Part shown: positions 44,095 through 51,900 of the stretch, one piece after another
Numbering within the stretch: position 1 is the first letter of the stretch
Layout of the letters: every line of letters begins with the position of its first letter
Assembly: GCA_035938175.1 (NCBI GenBank)
Contig: DASZHD010000008.1
Span: 1-64,000, forward strand
Source: DASRDE01 sp035938175
GTDB lineage: Bacteria; Vulcanimicrobiota; Vulcanimicrobiia; Vulcanimicrobiales; Vulcanimicrobiaceae
Length of the DNA: 64,000 nt
Direction: 5' to 3'
Notes under the pieces: model-generated
Database searches by the model: none
The model's input: only the letters and a program-made list of their open reading frames with translations
What the model was told of the DNA's origin: nothing
Translations under genes and position numbers: made by a program

Positions 44095-44810
44095 TAGAAC
44101 GGATCGAAAGCCGCGGCACTGGGACCGCCCAACAAGAGGCGCCGCTCTTGCGGTTCGTCCAAAGCGAAGTGGCGATTCCACGTCTGTTCGCCTACCATCG
44201 CGCATTAGCGGCGGCATTGTCCTCGGGCAAAACGGTCATTACGTCGGTCGGGCTGGCGGCGCTGCTCGGTCACACGATTTCCTCGCCGCAAATTCGCAAA
44301 GATCTCTCGGCGCTGGGATTGCTTGGGCGCCGCGGGCAAGGCTATGCGATAAAACCGTTAGTCCGCCAACTTTCGCTGGTTTTAGGATTGGAGCGTGATT
44401 GGCGCATCGCCATCGTCGGCTTCGGATATTTGGGTCACGCGTTTGCGACGTTTATCGCAGCGCGTGAGGAGCGTTTCAAGGTGACGGCGATCTTCGACCG
44501 TTCTCCGGACCTGATCGGACAACAATGGCACGACACGGCAGTGCAAGACGCTGACGAGCTCGAGGCGCTGCTGCCCGGGCTCGATTGCAATATCGGCGTC
44601 GTCGCGGTGCCGGCTCCGGCGGCTCAGCGCGTTGCCGAGCGTCTGGCCGGCGCCGGGGTGCGGGCGTTGCTCAACTTCGCCCCGGTGTCGCTGCAACTGC
44701 GGGACCCGGTGATCGTGCGCAACATCGATCTAGCCGGGGAGTTATCGATTTTGACCCATCGGCTGACGTTCCCGGATCGTTCTCAACTCGGTTACGCGCG
44801 GGATATATAA
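44091..44810 (+). CDS. rex: Redox-sensing transcriptional repressor Rex
   Basis: 239 aa. The winged helix reads ITSVGLAALLGHTISSPQIR-KDLSALG-LLGRRGQGY, matching Rex DNA-recognition residues. The Rossmann NADH domain begins WRIAIVGFGYLGHAFATFI. A C-terminal swapped helix follows (NIDLAGELSILTHRLTF). Rex releases DNA when the NADH/NAD+ ratio rises. Placed between hemL and hemA, it could tune heme supply to respiration, and the cytochrome genes nearby are natural targets. I found no full palindromic Rex site by eye. Start GTG 44091. Confidence 0.93.
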   Translation: MIERIESRGTGTAQQEAPLLRFVQSEVAIPRLFAYHRALAAALSSGKTVITSVGLAALLGHTISSPQIRKDLSALGLLGRRGQGYAIKPLVRQLSLVLGLERDWRIAIVGFGYLGHAFATFIAAREERFKVTAIFDRSPDLIGQQWHDTAVQDADELEALLPGLDCNIGVVAVPAPAAQRVAERLAGAGVRALLNFAPVSLQLRDPVIVRNIDLAGELSILTHRLTFPDRSQLGYARDI

Positions 44811-44818
44811 GATACATC

Positions 44819-46135
44819 ATGCCTCTGGTTTGCTTGGGCCTTTCCCATCACACGGCACCGGTCGAGGTGCGCGAGCGCCACGCGTTTCCCGCTTCGCGCA
44901 TGGAAGCGGCGCTGGTAGCGCTGCGCGATTACGAAGCCGTGCGGGAAGCGGTGATGCTGCAAACGTGCGGCCGCCTCGAGATCTATGCCGAAGTAACGGA
45001 TTACGAAAGCGGCGTCGAGCAACTGAAATCATTTTTGCTGAACTTCCGGCACGGCGATGTCGGCTACGACCTGGAATCCTACTTGTACACCCTGCTCGGC
45101 CGCGGCGCAGTCGATCACTTATTCAGGGTCAGCACCGGATTGGACTCGATGCTGATCGGCGAGGCCGAGATCTTAGGGCAAGTCAAGGACGCGTACATCG
45201 CCGCACAAGAAGCCAAATCGCTCGGTAAAACGCTGCACCGGCTGTTCCGCGAAGCGATGAGCGCCGGTAAAACGGCCCGCACGCAGACCCGTATCGGTGA
45301 AGAATCCGCGTCGGTTGCCACGGCGGCGATCGACCTTGCCAAGGCGCATTTCGGTTCGCTCACCGATCGCAGCGTGGTGATCGTGGGCGCGGGCAAGATG
45401 GGTCGCACGGCCGCGAAGCGGCTGCGCGCGGAAGGAACGCACACGCTCGCCGTCATGAATCGCACCGCGAAACATGCCCAAGACGTCATCGGCGAAATCG
45501 GCTTCGGACACACTGTCGATTTCGGCGGACTTGTCGATGCGCTGGCGAGCGCGGATATCGTCGTGACGTCGACGGGTGCTCCGCAATTCGTCGTTTCGCC
45601 GGATGCAGTGGAAAAAGCGATGGCGCGGCGCCCCGAGCAGCCGCTCTTTATCGTCGACATTGCCGTGCCGCGGGACGTCCATCCCGAAGTCGCACAGATC
45701 CGGAACGTCACCGTGGTCGACATCGACGGCTTGAAATCGCACGTCGAACAAAAACTCGACGTGCGGCGTGAAGCGATTCCGCACGTGGAAGAGATCGTGG
45801 AAGAGTACGTCGACCGTTTCGGACACTGGTATCAATCGCGCGTCGCCGTACCGGTGATCGCTTCGCTCAACCGCAAAGCGGAACGCGTACGCACTGCAGA
45901 ACTCGAACGGCTTTTTGCGCGGTGTCCCGAGCTGACCGAGCGCGAAAAAATGCTGATCACCGGCATGTCGATGACGATTATTTCCAAGCTGCTCCATACG
46001 GTCGTGACGAAAATTCGCGACAAAGCCGCGGCCGACAACCGCGAAGCGCTCGATCACGTGCGTCTGCTCAGCGAACTCTTCGAACTCAACGTCGGCGAAG
46101 CGCACGTGCGGCCGTCGCCGGCGCAGGACGAGTAG
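44819..46135 (+). CDS. hemA: Glutamyl-tRNA reductase
   Basis: 438 aa, committed step of C5 heme synthesis: reduces glutamyl-tRNA to glutamate-1-semialdehyde. GLSHHTAPVEVRERHAF opens the catalytic domain and the catalytic cysteine is C50. The usual STCNR context reads QTCGR (48-52), with Gly in place of the conserved Asn. GLDSMLIGEAEILGQVKDAY and the NADPH loop VVIVGAGKMGRTAAKRL are normal, as is the C-terminal dimerisation helix. Start ATG 44819, 8 nt after the rex stop. Its TAG stop is followed at once, in the same frame, by hemD. Confidence 0.94.
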   Translation: MPLVCLGLSHHTAPVEVRERHAFPASRMEAALVALRDYEAVREAVMLQTCGRLEIYAEVTDYESGVEQLKSFLLNFRHGDVGYDLESYLYTLLGRGAVDHLFRVSTGLDSMLIGEAEILGQVKDAYIAAQEAKSLGKTLHRLFREAMSAGKTARTQTRIGEESASVATAAIDLAKAHFGSLTDRSVVIVGAGKMGRTAAKRLRAEGTHTLAVMNRTAKHAQDVIGEIGFGHTVDFGGLVDALASADIVVTSTGAPQFVVSPDAVEKAMARRPEQPLFIVDIAVPRDVHPEVAQIRNVTVVDIDGLKSHVEQKLDVRREAIPHVEEIVEEYVDRFGHWYQSRVAVPVIASLNRKAERVRTAELERLFARCPELTEREKMLITGMSMTIISKLLHTVVTKIRDKAAADNREALDHVRLLSELFELNVGEAHVRPSPAQDE

Positions 46136-46903
46136 ATCTCCGGGCTCGCCGGCCGGACGATCCTCATAACGCGGCCCGCGCACCAAAGCCGCGAGCTGGC
46201 CGACGCGCTGCGCGCTCTGGGTGCTACGCCCATTTTGGCGCCGGCAATCGAGCTCGCACCGCCCGACGATCCCGCCGCAGCGGCACAGGCCGTGCACAGC
46301 GCGCGAACGTTTTCCTGGATCGTCTTCACCAGCGCCAACGGCGTGCGCGTGTTTTTCGACATGCTCGACGAACGCCGCGAGGACGCGCGCGCGCTGGGCG
46401 ATGCAAAGGTTGCCGCGATCGGACTGCAAACATCCGCCGCATTGCGATCGCGCGGCGTCTACGCGGATCTGGTTCCGCAAACGTACATCGCGGAGCATCT
46501 CGCCGACGCGTTGCTGGCAGCGAGCAAACCCGGCGACCGGTTCTTGATCTATCGCGCCGCGCAGGCGCGTGACGTTTTACCCGAAGCGCTGCGCGCGAAC
46601 GGGCGCGATGTCGTCGTTGCCGCGGCGTACAAGACGGTTTACACCAGCGATCCGGATTTCGCGGCGAAGGTCGCGCGGAGCGGCGTTCTGACCTTCACCA
46701 GCTCGAGCACGGTCCGCGGCTTCGTTCACAATCTCGGCGGCGAGGCGGAAGCGGCCCGTGCCGCGCACGGGAAGATCGTCGCTTGCATCGGTCCGGTTAC
46801 GGCGCAAGAAGCCCGCGCCGCGGGCATCCCGGTGGACATCGTTGCGCATGACTATACGGCGCATGGGTTGGTGCAGGCGCTGGAGCGACTCGTATCGGCC
46901 TAG
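46136..46903 (+). CDS. hemD: Uroporphyrinogen-III synthase, probable AUC start
   Basis: 255 aa if it starts at ATC 46136. GRTILITRPAHQSRELADAL, FTSANGVRVFF, FLIYRAAQARDVLPEAL and LTFTSSSTVRGF are HemD motifs, and the order and length fit. No ATG, GTG or TTG occurs in frame between the hemA stop and TTG 46235, but that TTG lies inside the fold and would remove the first strand and helix (about 33 residues). AGGA at 46125-46128 lies 7 nt before ATC 46136, which directly follows the hemA TAG. The enzyme closes hydroxymethylbilane with D-ring inversion. Read-through from hemA is an alternative. Confidence 0.85.
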   Translation: MSGLAGRTILITRPAHQSRELADALRALGATPILAPAIELAPPDDPAAAAQAVHSARTFSWIVFTSANGVRVFFDMLDERREDARALGDAKVAAIGLQTSAALRSRGVYADLVPQTYIAEHLADALLAASKPGDRFLIYRAAQARDVLPEALRANGRDVVVAAAYKTVYTSDPDFAAKVARSGVLTFTSSSTVRGFVHNLGGEAEAARAAHGKIVACIGPVTAQEARAAGIPVDIVAHDYTAHGLVQALERLVSA

Positions 46904-47691
46904 GCGTACGTCTTGCGGCCGGAGCAGTCTTCGCGGCCGTCGCCGCGCTGCTCGCGTGGCGCGCGCGCGCTCTCACGAACAGCGGCGCGGTCGCAGCGTG
47001 GCTCGTCGGAACGTGCGTCTTTGCCGCCGGGGAATGGGCATACACGGCGGTGCTGTTTGCGTTTTTTCTTCCGTCATCGCTGCTTTCACGAATCGGCCGC
47101 GCGCGAAAAGCGCGTCTGACCGACACCGGTAAACACGGCCCGCGCGACGCGGCGCAAGTGCTTGCAAACGGCGGCGTCGCAGCGGTGTGCGCGGTGCTTG
47201 CAGCGGCGCTGCATCAGCCGGTCTTTGCGGCTGCATTTGCCGGGGCGTTTGCCGCAGCCTCATCCGACACGTGGGGAACGGAAATCGGAACGTTGTCGAA
47301 CCAAGCGCCGCGATCGGTTTTGACGTGGCGCAAAATTCCGGCCGGGCTGTCGGGCGGGGTAACGCTTACCGGATCGGCTGCGGAGATCGCGGGCGCATTC
47401 GCCGTTGCAGCTGCGGCGCGAAGCGTGAACGTTGGTCCGCTCTTTGCGATCGCGTGCGGCGGAATCTGCGGCGCGATCGCCGATTCGATTCTCGGCGCGT
47501 ACGCACAAGAACTTCGTTACTGTCCGGAATGCAAGCGCCAATGCGAAACCGATCCGCACGCCTGCGGCACTGCCACGACGCTAGTCCGGGGATTCGCTTG
47601 GATGACCAACGACGCGGTGAACGCGTGCGCGACGGTTACCGGCGCCCTTGCTGCGGCAGCGCTCCGTACGTTTTTTCCAAGTATGGAATGA
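46894..47691 (+). CDS. DUF92 family integral membrane protein, probable AUC start
   Basis: 265 aa from ATC 46894. ALTNSGAVAAWLVGTCVFAAGEW, AFFLPSSLLSR, TDTGKHGPRDAAQVLANGG and SSDTWGTEIGTLS are the DUF92 (TIGR00297-type) signatures; some relatives are phytyl-phosphate kinases or phosphatidate cytidylyltransferase-like. The first usual start is GTG 47050, but it would discard the first conserved block and membrane helix. GGAG at 46882-46885 lies 8 nt before ATC 46894, overlapping the hemD end by 10 nt. A cysteine pair CPECKRQC appears late in the protein. It overlaps the convergent glutaredoxin gene by 56 nt. Confidence 0.8.
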   Translation: MGLGVRLAAGAVFAAVAALLAWRARALTNSGAVAAWLVGTCVFAAGEWAYTAVLFAFFLPSSLLSRIGRARKARLTDTGKHGPRDAAQVLANGGVAAVCAVLAAALHQPVFAAAFAGAFAAASSDTWGTEIGTLSNQAPRSVLTWRKIPAGLSGGVTLTGSAAEIAGAFAVAAAARSVNVGPLFAIACGGICGAIADSILGAYAQELRYCPECKRQCETDPHACGTATTLVRGFAWMTNDAVNACATVTGALAAAALRTFFPSME

Positions 47692-47902
47692 TGTCGTCGT
47701 CGTCATCCAAGACGACGTCGCCATCCACCATCACCGGAATGCCGGTTTGTCCCGAGACCTCTTTGACGATCGTGCGCTCCGAGTGATCGCGGGGAACGTT
47801 CACGCACTTGTAGTCGAGCAAGAGGTCGGTCAATTTGGCGCGCACGCGCGCGCAGTAGGGGCACCACTCGGCTTGGTACAGGACGATGTTGGTATCTCGC
47901 AA
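47636..47902 (-). CDS. Glutaredoxin-family protein
   Basis: 88 aa. LYQAEWCPYCARVRAKLTDL holds the CPYC redox pair, and TGIPVMVDGDVVLDD the cis-Pro and second part of the fold. The protein resembles the YruB/NrdH-like or glutathione-S-transferase N-terminal type. ATG 47902. It runs against DUF92 and overlaps it by 56 nt. With the protein at 20300-20560 it makes two CPYC proteins in the window. Confidence 0.85.
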   Translation of the reverse strand: MRDTNIVLYQAEWCPYCARVRAKLTDLLLDYKCVNVPRDHSERTIVKEVSGQTGIPVMVDGDVVLDDDDDIIPYLEKTYGALPQQGRR

Positions 47903-47988
47903 TGTTCGTGATCTCCGCGACGTGACGGCGTCCGCCGGCAGGTGCCGGTCACGGGCGCAGTCGTAGACTCGTTAGCTCCAGGAGCGCA

Positions 47989-48744
47989 ATGGCCGTTACG
48001 TTCTTCGACGACCGCCGGCTGATGCGGCGCGCGTTCGGTGCGTCGCTGGCCGTGCATGGCGTTCTCGCGCTTCTCCTTCCCACTTGGATTCACACACAAT
48101 CGCAAGAGTTGCAGCCTGTCGAAACCCTGACGTTTGCTCGCATCGTACGATTGGACATCGCGCGCCCCCCAGCGCGCGCTCCGGAGCGGTTGGTCGTGAA
48201 GGCGGTCAAACGCGCACCGGTTCCTACGTTCGCGCACGTCAAATCCGAAGTAGCGGCCCATTCGAAGACGAAGCGATCGGTTCCCAAACCGGTCGCCGGC
48301 ACCGCCGGTCTGGTAGCCGCAGCGCCGAAGGCCGTTCCGCAAGAAACCGCCGCCCCGCTCTACGCGCGCACCAGCGCATCGGCCGAACCGATCGCGGCCG
48401 CATCCGAATCGGCGCCCATGACGCCGGCGCCCGCGGCTGCGGTGGGCGAACACAGCGTCAACGGCGCCGACAGCGATCGCGGCGGCGTTATGCCGCTCGG
48501 CGCATCGCAGAATCCCGTGCTCGACCCGCGCGTCCTCGCAACCTTGCAGGAAAGAATCGGCGTGCACGTCACGCTCGTAGTGCGCGTCGGCGAGGACGGC
48601 CGAACCGAACACGTCGCGTTCGATCCGCCGGTCGACTCGCAAACGGAACAGACAATCGAGGCGATTCTGGCCCAAGCGAATTGGGATGCCGCTATTTGCG
48701 GCGGCGGCGTCAGCTGCGAAGGAACCGCGACGATCAGACTTTGA
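47989..48744 (+). CDS. TonB-like energy transducer
   Basis: 251 aa. One N-terminal membrane helix (LAVHGVLALLLPTWIH), a Pro/Ala/Lys-rich spacer of about 110 residues and a C-terminal domain (IGVHVTLVVRVGEDGRTEHV, then DSQTEQTIEAILAQANWDAA) match the TonB layout. The usual YP motif is not evident, but the domain ends in SCEGTATIRL, as TonB-like domains often do. A good RBS (AGGAG, 4 nt) precedes ATG 47989. No ExbB/ExbD or receptor gene is nearby. Its last 11 nt overlap the convergent gene. Confidence 0.72.
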   Translation: MAVTFFDDRRLMRRAFGASLAVHGVLALLLPTWIHTQSQELQPVETLTFARIVRLDIARPPARAPERLVVKAVKRAPVPTFAHVKSEVAAHSKTKRSVPKPVAGTAGLVAAAPKAVPQETAAPLYARTSASAEPIAAASESAPMTPAPAAAVGEHSVNGADSDRGGVMPLGASQNPVLDPRVLATLQERIGVHVTLVVRVGEDGRTEHVAFDPPVDSQTEQTIEAILAQANWDAAICGGGVSCEGTATIRL

Positions 48745-49237
48745 GCGCGCCGGCGCAAACTGCGCCGGATTCGAATTCGCGGATCCACACTTCCGGCGTT
48801 TGCGCGCGCGCTTCACGAAAACCGAGATCACGCACGCCGATGCGTCCCGGCGGCAGAGAAGCGAACAACACCGCCGGACCGGATTGGGAGCGAAGCATCG
48901 TGCGCAGAAACCGCAATTCCGGAATACGGCGCGAGCGGGCTGCGTGCAGGTGCGTCACGGCAACGGAGCATGCACGCCCGTCGATACTGCCGCGCACCAC
49001 GATCAGTCCGCGCCGGTTTGCGAACGCGGCCGGCGGCAAATACTGATCCACAATCTCTACCGGAGTCAGGCGCGCATTCCAGAACAGCGCTTGGCGCCCG
49101 CGATACGCCCACTGCCGCGCGAAACGCGTCGCGATCGCGAGCGCATCGCCCGGCTGAATTTCGCTTACGGCAAAAACGTCCGGCGTCCGCTCCGCGATGA
49201 AAGCCGTGAGTTTACGGGATGAACCCGAATGGACCAA
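48734..49237 (-). CDS. Degenerate endonuclease/exonuclease/phosphatase-like protein
   Basis: 167 aa. LTAFIAERTPDVFAVSEIQPG matches the EEP-fold metal-binding segment (..PDVv.lqE), and SVAVTHLHAARS the THL strand. Other EEP hallmarks (GGDxN, final SDH) are missing; the gene is shorter than the family. Start TTG 49237. The frame continues upstream for about ten more codons that look like the missing first strand (ILTLAYVYASG), with no standard start. It may be a decaying gene or another non-standard start. Located 46 nt after the arginase gene on the same strand. Confidence 0.5.
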   Translation of the reverse strand: MVHSGSSRKLTAFIAERTPDVFAVSEIQPGDALAIATRFARQWAYRGRQALFWNARLTPVEIVDQYLPPAAFANRRGLIVVRGSIDGRACSVAVTHLHAARSRRIPELRFLRTMLRSQSGPAVLFASLPPGRIGVRDLGFREARAQTPEVWIREFESGAVCAGALKV

Positions 49238-49283
49238 ACCCGACGCGTAAACGTACGCTAGCGTGAGAATGAAGGACGAACGC

Positions 49284-50174
49284 CTACAGGATCGATTTGC
49301 CCAAGCCGGAGCAAATCAGCCCGACGGCGAGCACGGCGGTTTGATTGCGCGTGTCGAGGATCGGATTGATTTCGACCATTTCAATCGAGCCCAGTTGCCC
49401 GGATTCAAACAGCATTTCCATCGCCAAATGCGCTTCGCGGTAGCTCAAACCGCCCTTTACCGGCGTGCCCGTGCCGGGCGCTTCGCTCGGATCGATTGCG
49501 TCCATGTCGAACGACACGTGAATCGATCGCCCACCGGCGCCGGCAATTCGAATCGCTTCGTTCATCACGTGCGTCATACCGAGGCGGTCGACGTCGCTCA
49601 TCGTAAAAGCCGCGACGCCGGAGGCGCGCAAGTTGGCTTTTTCGACGGCGTCCACGTCGCGCAATCCGATCTGCACGGTGCTCCCCGCGAGAGCATAGCC
49701 TTTCTGCAGCGCAAACCACAGCGGCATGCCGTGCACGTTTCCGGACGGAGAGCTGTCCGGACTGTTGATGTCGCTGTGTGCGTCGATCCAAACGACGCCG
49801 GGAGCTTCTTTGCGCGCTTTGGTAAGCCCGGCCAATGTCCCCATAGCGATGGAATGATCGCCGCCGAGCACGATTGGAAACCCGCTTTCACCGACGGACT
49901 GCTCGACGAGCCGCGCCAGTTCGTTACAGACTTCTTCGATGACGGTGTAGTATTTTGCGTGCTGGTCGTTTTGCGGTATCGACTCGCGAATCGGCACGGC
50001 AAGATTGCCGAGATCGTTGATCGTTTCGATGCCGAGACGGCGCAGGCGGTCGTGAAGACGCGCGTAGCGCATCGCGGACGGGCCCATGTCGACGCCGCGG
50101 CGGCTGGCGCCCAGATCCATCGGCACACCGATGATATCGACGCGCCGGACCGGGGTTGGAACGGTGGTGCTCAC
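49284..50174 (-). CDS. rocF: Arginase
   Basis: 296 aa ureohydrolase that hydrolyses arginine to ornithine and urea. Mn-site motifs GGDHS (104-108), DAHSDIN (131-137) and SFDMDAIDP are intact. VDIIGVPMDLGASRRGVDMGP at the start and the length indicate arginase rather than agmatinase. ATG 50174 overlaps the stop of the upstream transporter gene by 4 nt. No urease genes or arginine operon partners are in the window. Confidence 0.93.
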   Translation of the reverse strand: MSTTVPTPVRRVDIIGVPMDLGASRRGVDMGPSAMRYARLHDRLRRLGIETINDLGNLAVPIRESIPQNDQHAKYYTVIEEVCNELARLVEQSVGESGFPIVLGGDHSIAMGTLAGLTKARKEAPGVVWIDAHSDINSPDSSPSGNVHGMPLWFALQKGYALAGSTVQIGLRDVDAVEKANLRASGVAAFTMSDVDRLGMTHVMNEAIRIAGAGGRSIHVSFDMDAIDPSEAPGTGTPVKGGLSYREAHLAMEMLFESGQLGSIEMVEINPILDTRNQTAVLAVGLICSGLGKSIL

Positions 50175-51880
50175 GAAGCTGCGGCTTCTTCAGTGTGCTC
50201 GTGCGGGTCCTTGGTCAAAACCGGTTTTGCTTCGTCCCGGCTCACGGAACCGGGGATAACGTGCAGGAGCAGTACCCGGATGATGCCTGCAACCGGCACC
50301 GCCATAAACATTCCCAGGATGCCGTAAAGGTCGCCGCCGATCAGAATCGCGATCACCACGGCGCTGGGCGAGAGCTGAATGGTCCGGCTGATGATATTGG
50401 GCGCAATGACGTGGCCTTCCAGCTGATTGGCGACCACGAAGACGACCGCGACCCAGATCGCCAGCGGCAGTCCGCCGGAGACGAACGCAATCGTAAATGC
50501 GGGAATCGCGGCAATCACCGGGCCGATGTACGGAATCAGGTCCAGCGCACCGGCCAGCACGCCGATGAGAATTGCGTAGGGCTCTCCGACGAGCGTCAAG
50601 CCGATCGCGATCAACACGCCCACCGAGGCGCCGACCAGGAGCTGGCCGCGAATGAATCCGCCGACCACCTGTTCGAGTTCCGAAAGCAGCTCCAGCGTCG
50701 CTTCACGCCGGCGCGTCGGAATGAATCCCATGAAGAACCGCTTGATGGTTTCGGAATCATAGAGCAGATACGCGCCCAAAACCGGAACCGCGATACACGC
50801 GCCCACGATCGCAACCGTTCCGATCAGGACCATAATCGCGTTCCCTGCCGCCGCGGCGCCGTGCGTCTGCATCCACGTGACGACCGCCTGCGGAATCTTC
50901 GCAAGTTGCGTTCGAAGGATCGGCGGCAGATGGGCCAGCAGTTTGCTGTGCGGATTTTGGATGGATGCGGTCAGCTTCGTTTGAATCGCCGGCCAATCGT
51001 GCGAAAGCGTCGTGACTTCGGTGCTGATCATCGGGATCAAATACGTCAGTCCGATCGCGACGACGGCCGCAATCACCGCGTAGACCAGTAAAATCGAAAC
51101 GATCAGCGGAAGCCGCCGGTTCAGCCAGCGCACGATCGGATAGATCAAATACGCGAAAAAGATCGCCGCGACGATGATCAGGAAGATCGTCCAGATGTGC
51201 TGGATGAACGACAAGACGTAGCCGGCGATCAGGATGATTAGCAAGATCGAGAGCAACGCTTTCCAGCTGACGTCGACGTTTTTGGACGTAAACCACGCGT
51301 ACGGTTCTTCCTCGGCGCCGCGCGCGGCTTGCGCCTTGTCGCCCGAACGCTGCGTCTCGATCTCGAGGCCGATCAGCGCGGCGCGCGCAGGCCAATGGAA
51401 CCGGATGTACTGCGAGTACAGCCGCGAGCAAAAACGGATGAAGGGCCGCACCGCCTGCAGCGCTCCGCCCGCGTAGCCGTCGTCCAAGTCGATCAAGAAG
51501 AGAAACAGGCGATGGCGGCTGCCCAGACGCTCGCTCCAACGCCGCGCGAGATCCACTCCGTCCGGCGTGCGCGTTTGCAGCATCCTCAGCACCTGATCGT
51601 CGTCGCCGCCGGCGCGCCGCACGATATTCGTGAACTCGCCGTACGTCAGTCCCAGCGCCCGAAGCAGCCCGCGATCCATCGGACTCTGGCCGTAGAGATA
51701 GTCGCCCAGCGCGCCGTTCATCGCCGCCCGTGCCTTGTCGATGATCCGCGGGAGCCATTTGATGCCGCCCAGCTCGTCCGACCAACGCCGCGGCGGCGAC
51801 TCGCGCAAATCTTTCGCTTCGCTTGCCTGCACGTCGGGTATGTACCCCGCAGCGAGCGCGCCCAAAGGCATCCGCCGCAA
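50171..51880 (-). CDS. DUF5069 domain fused to an AI-2E-family transporter
   Basis: 569 aa in two parts. Residues about 20-150 are a DUF5069 domain (DLRESPPRRWSDELGGIKWL, then RIIDKARAAMNGALGDYLYG). From about residue 200 on lies a full AI-2E family (PerM/TqsA-type) permease with seven to eight helices: FFAYLIYPIVRWLNRRLPLI, then RGQLLVGASVGVLIAIGLTL and ALDLIPYIGPVIAAIPAF. The start is TTG 51880 or ATG 51871. The two domains are normally separate proteins. Function of DUF5069 is unknown; the AI-2E family includes exporters and Na+/H+ antiporters. ATGA-coupled to arginase. Confidence 0.87.
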   Translation of the reverse strand: MRRMPLGALAAGYIPDVQASEAKDLRESPPRRWSDELGGIKWLPRIIDKARAAMNGALGDYLYGQSPMDRGLLRALGLTYGEFTNIVRRAGGDDDQVLRMLQTRTPDGVDLARRWSERLGSRHRLFLFLIDLDDGYAGGALQAVRPFIRFCSRLYSQYIRFHWPARAALIGLEIETQRSGDKAQAARGAEEEPYAWFTSKNVDVSWKALLSILLIILIAGYVLSFIQHIWTIFLIIVAAIFFAYLIYPIVRWLNRRLPLIVSILLVYAVIAAVVAIGLTYLIPMISTEVTTLSHDWPAIQTKLTASIQNPHSKLLAHLPPILRTQLAKIPQAVVTWMQTHGAAAAGNAIMVLIGTVAIVGACIAVPVLGAYLLYDSETIKRFFMGFIPTRRREATLELLSELEQVVGGFIRGQLLVGASVGVLIAIGLTLVGEPYAILIGVLAGALDLIPYIGPVIAAIPAFTIAFVSGGLPLAIWVAVVFVVANQLEGHVIAPNIISRTIQLSPSAVVIAILIGGDLYGILGMFMAVPVAGIIRVLLLHVIPGSVSRDEAKPVLTKDPHEHTEEAAAS

Positions 51881-51900
51881 CGGCTGCGTACAAGGCCCCG

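Noticed and set aside
46133..46135. TAG read as pyrrolysine or suppressed amber between hemA and hemD
   Set aside because: TAG ends many ordinary genes here and nothing suggests amber suppression; AUC initiation is simpler, though a split fusion cannot be excluded.
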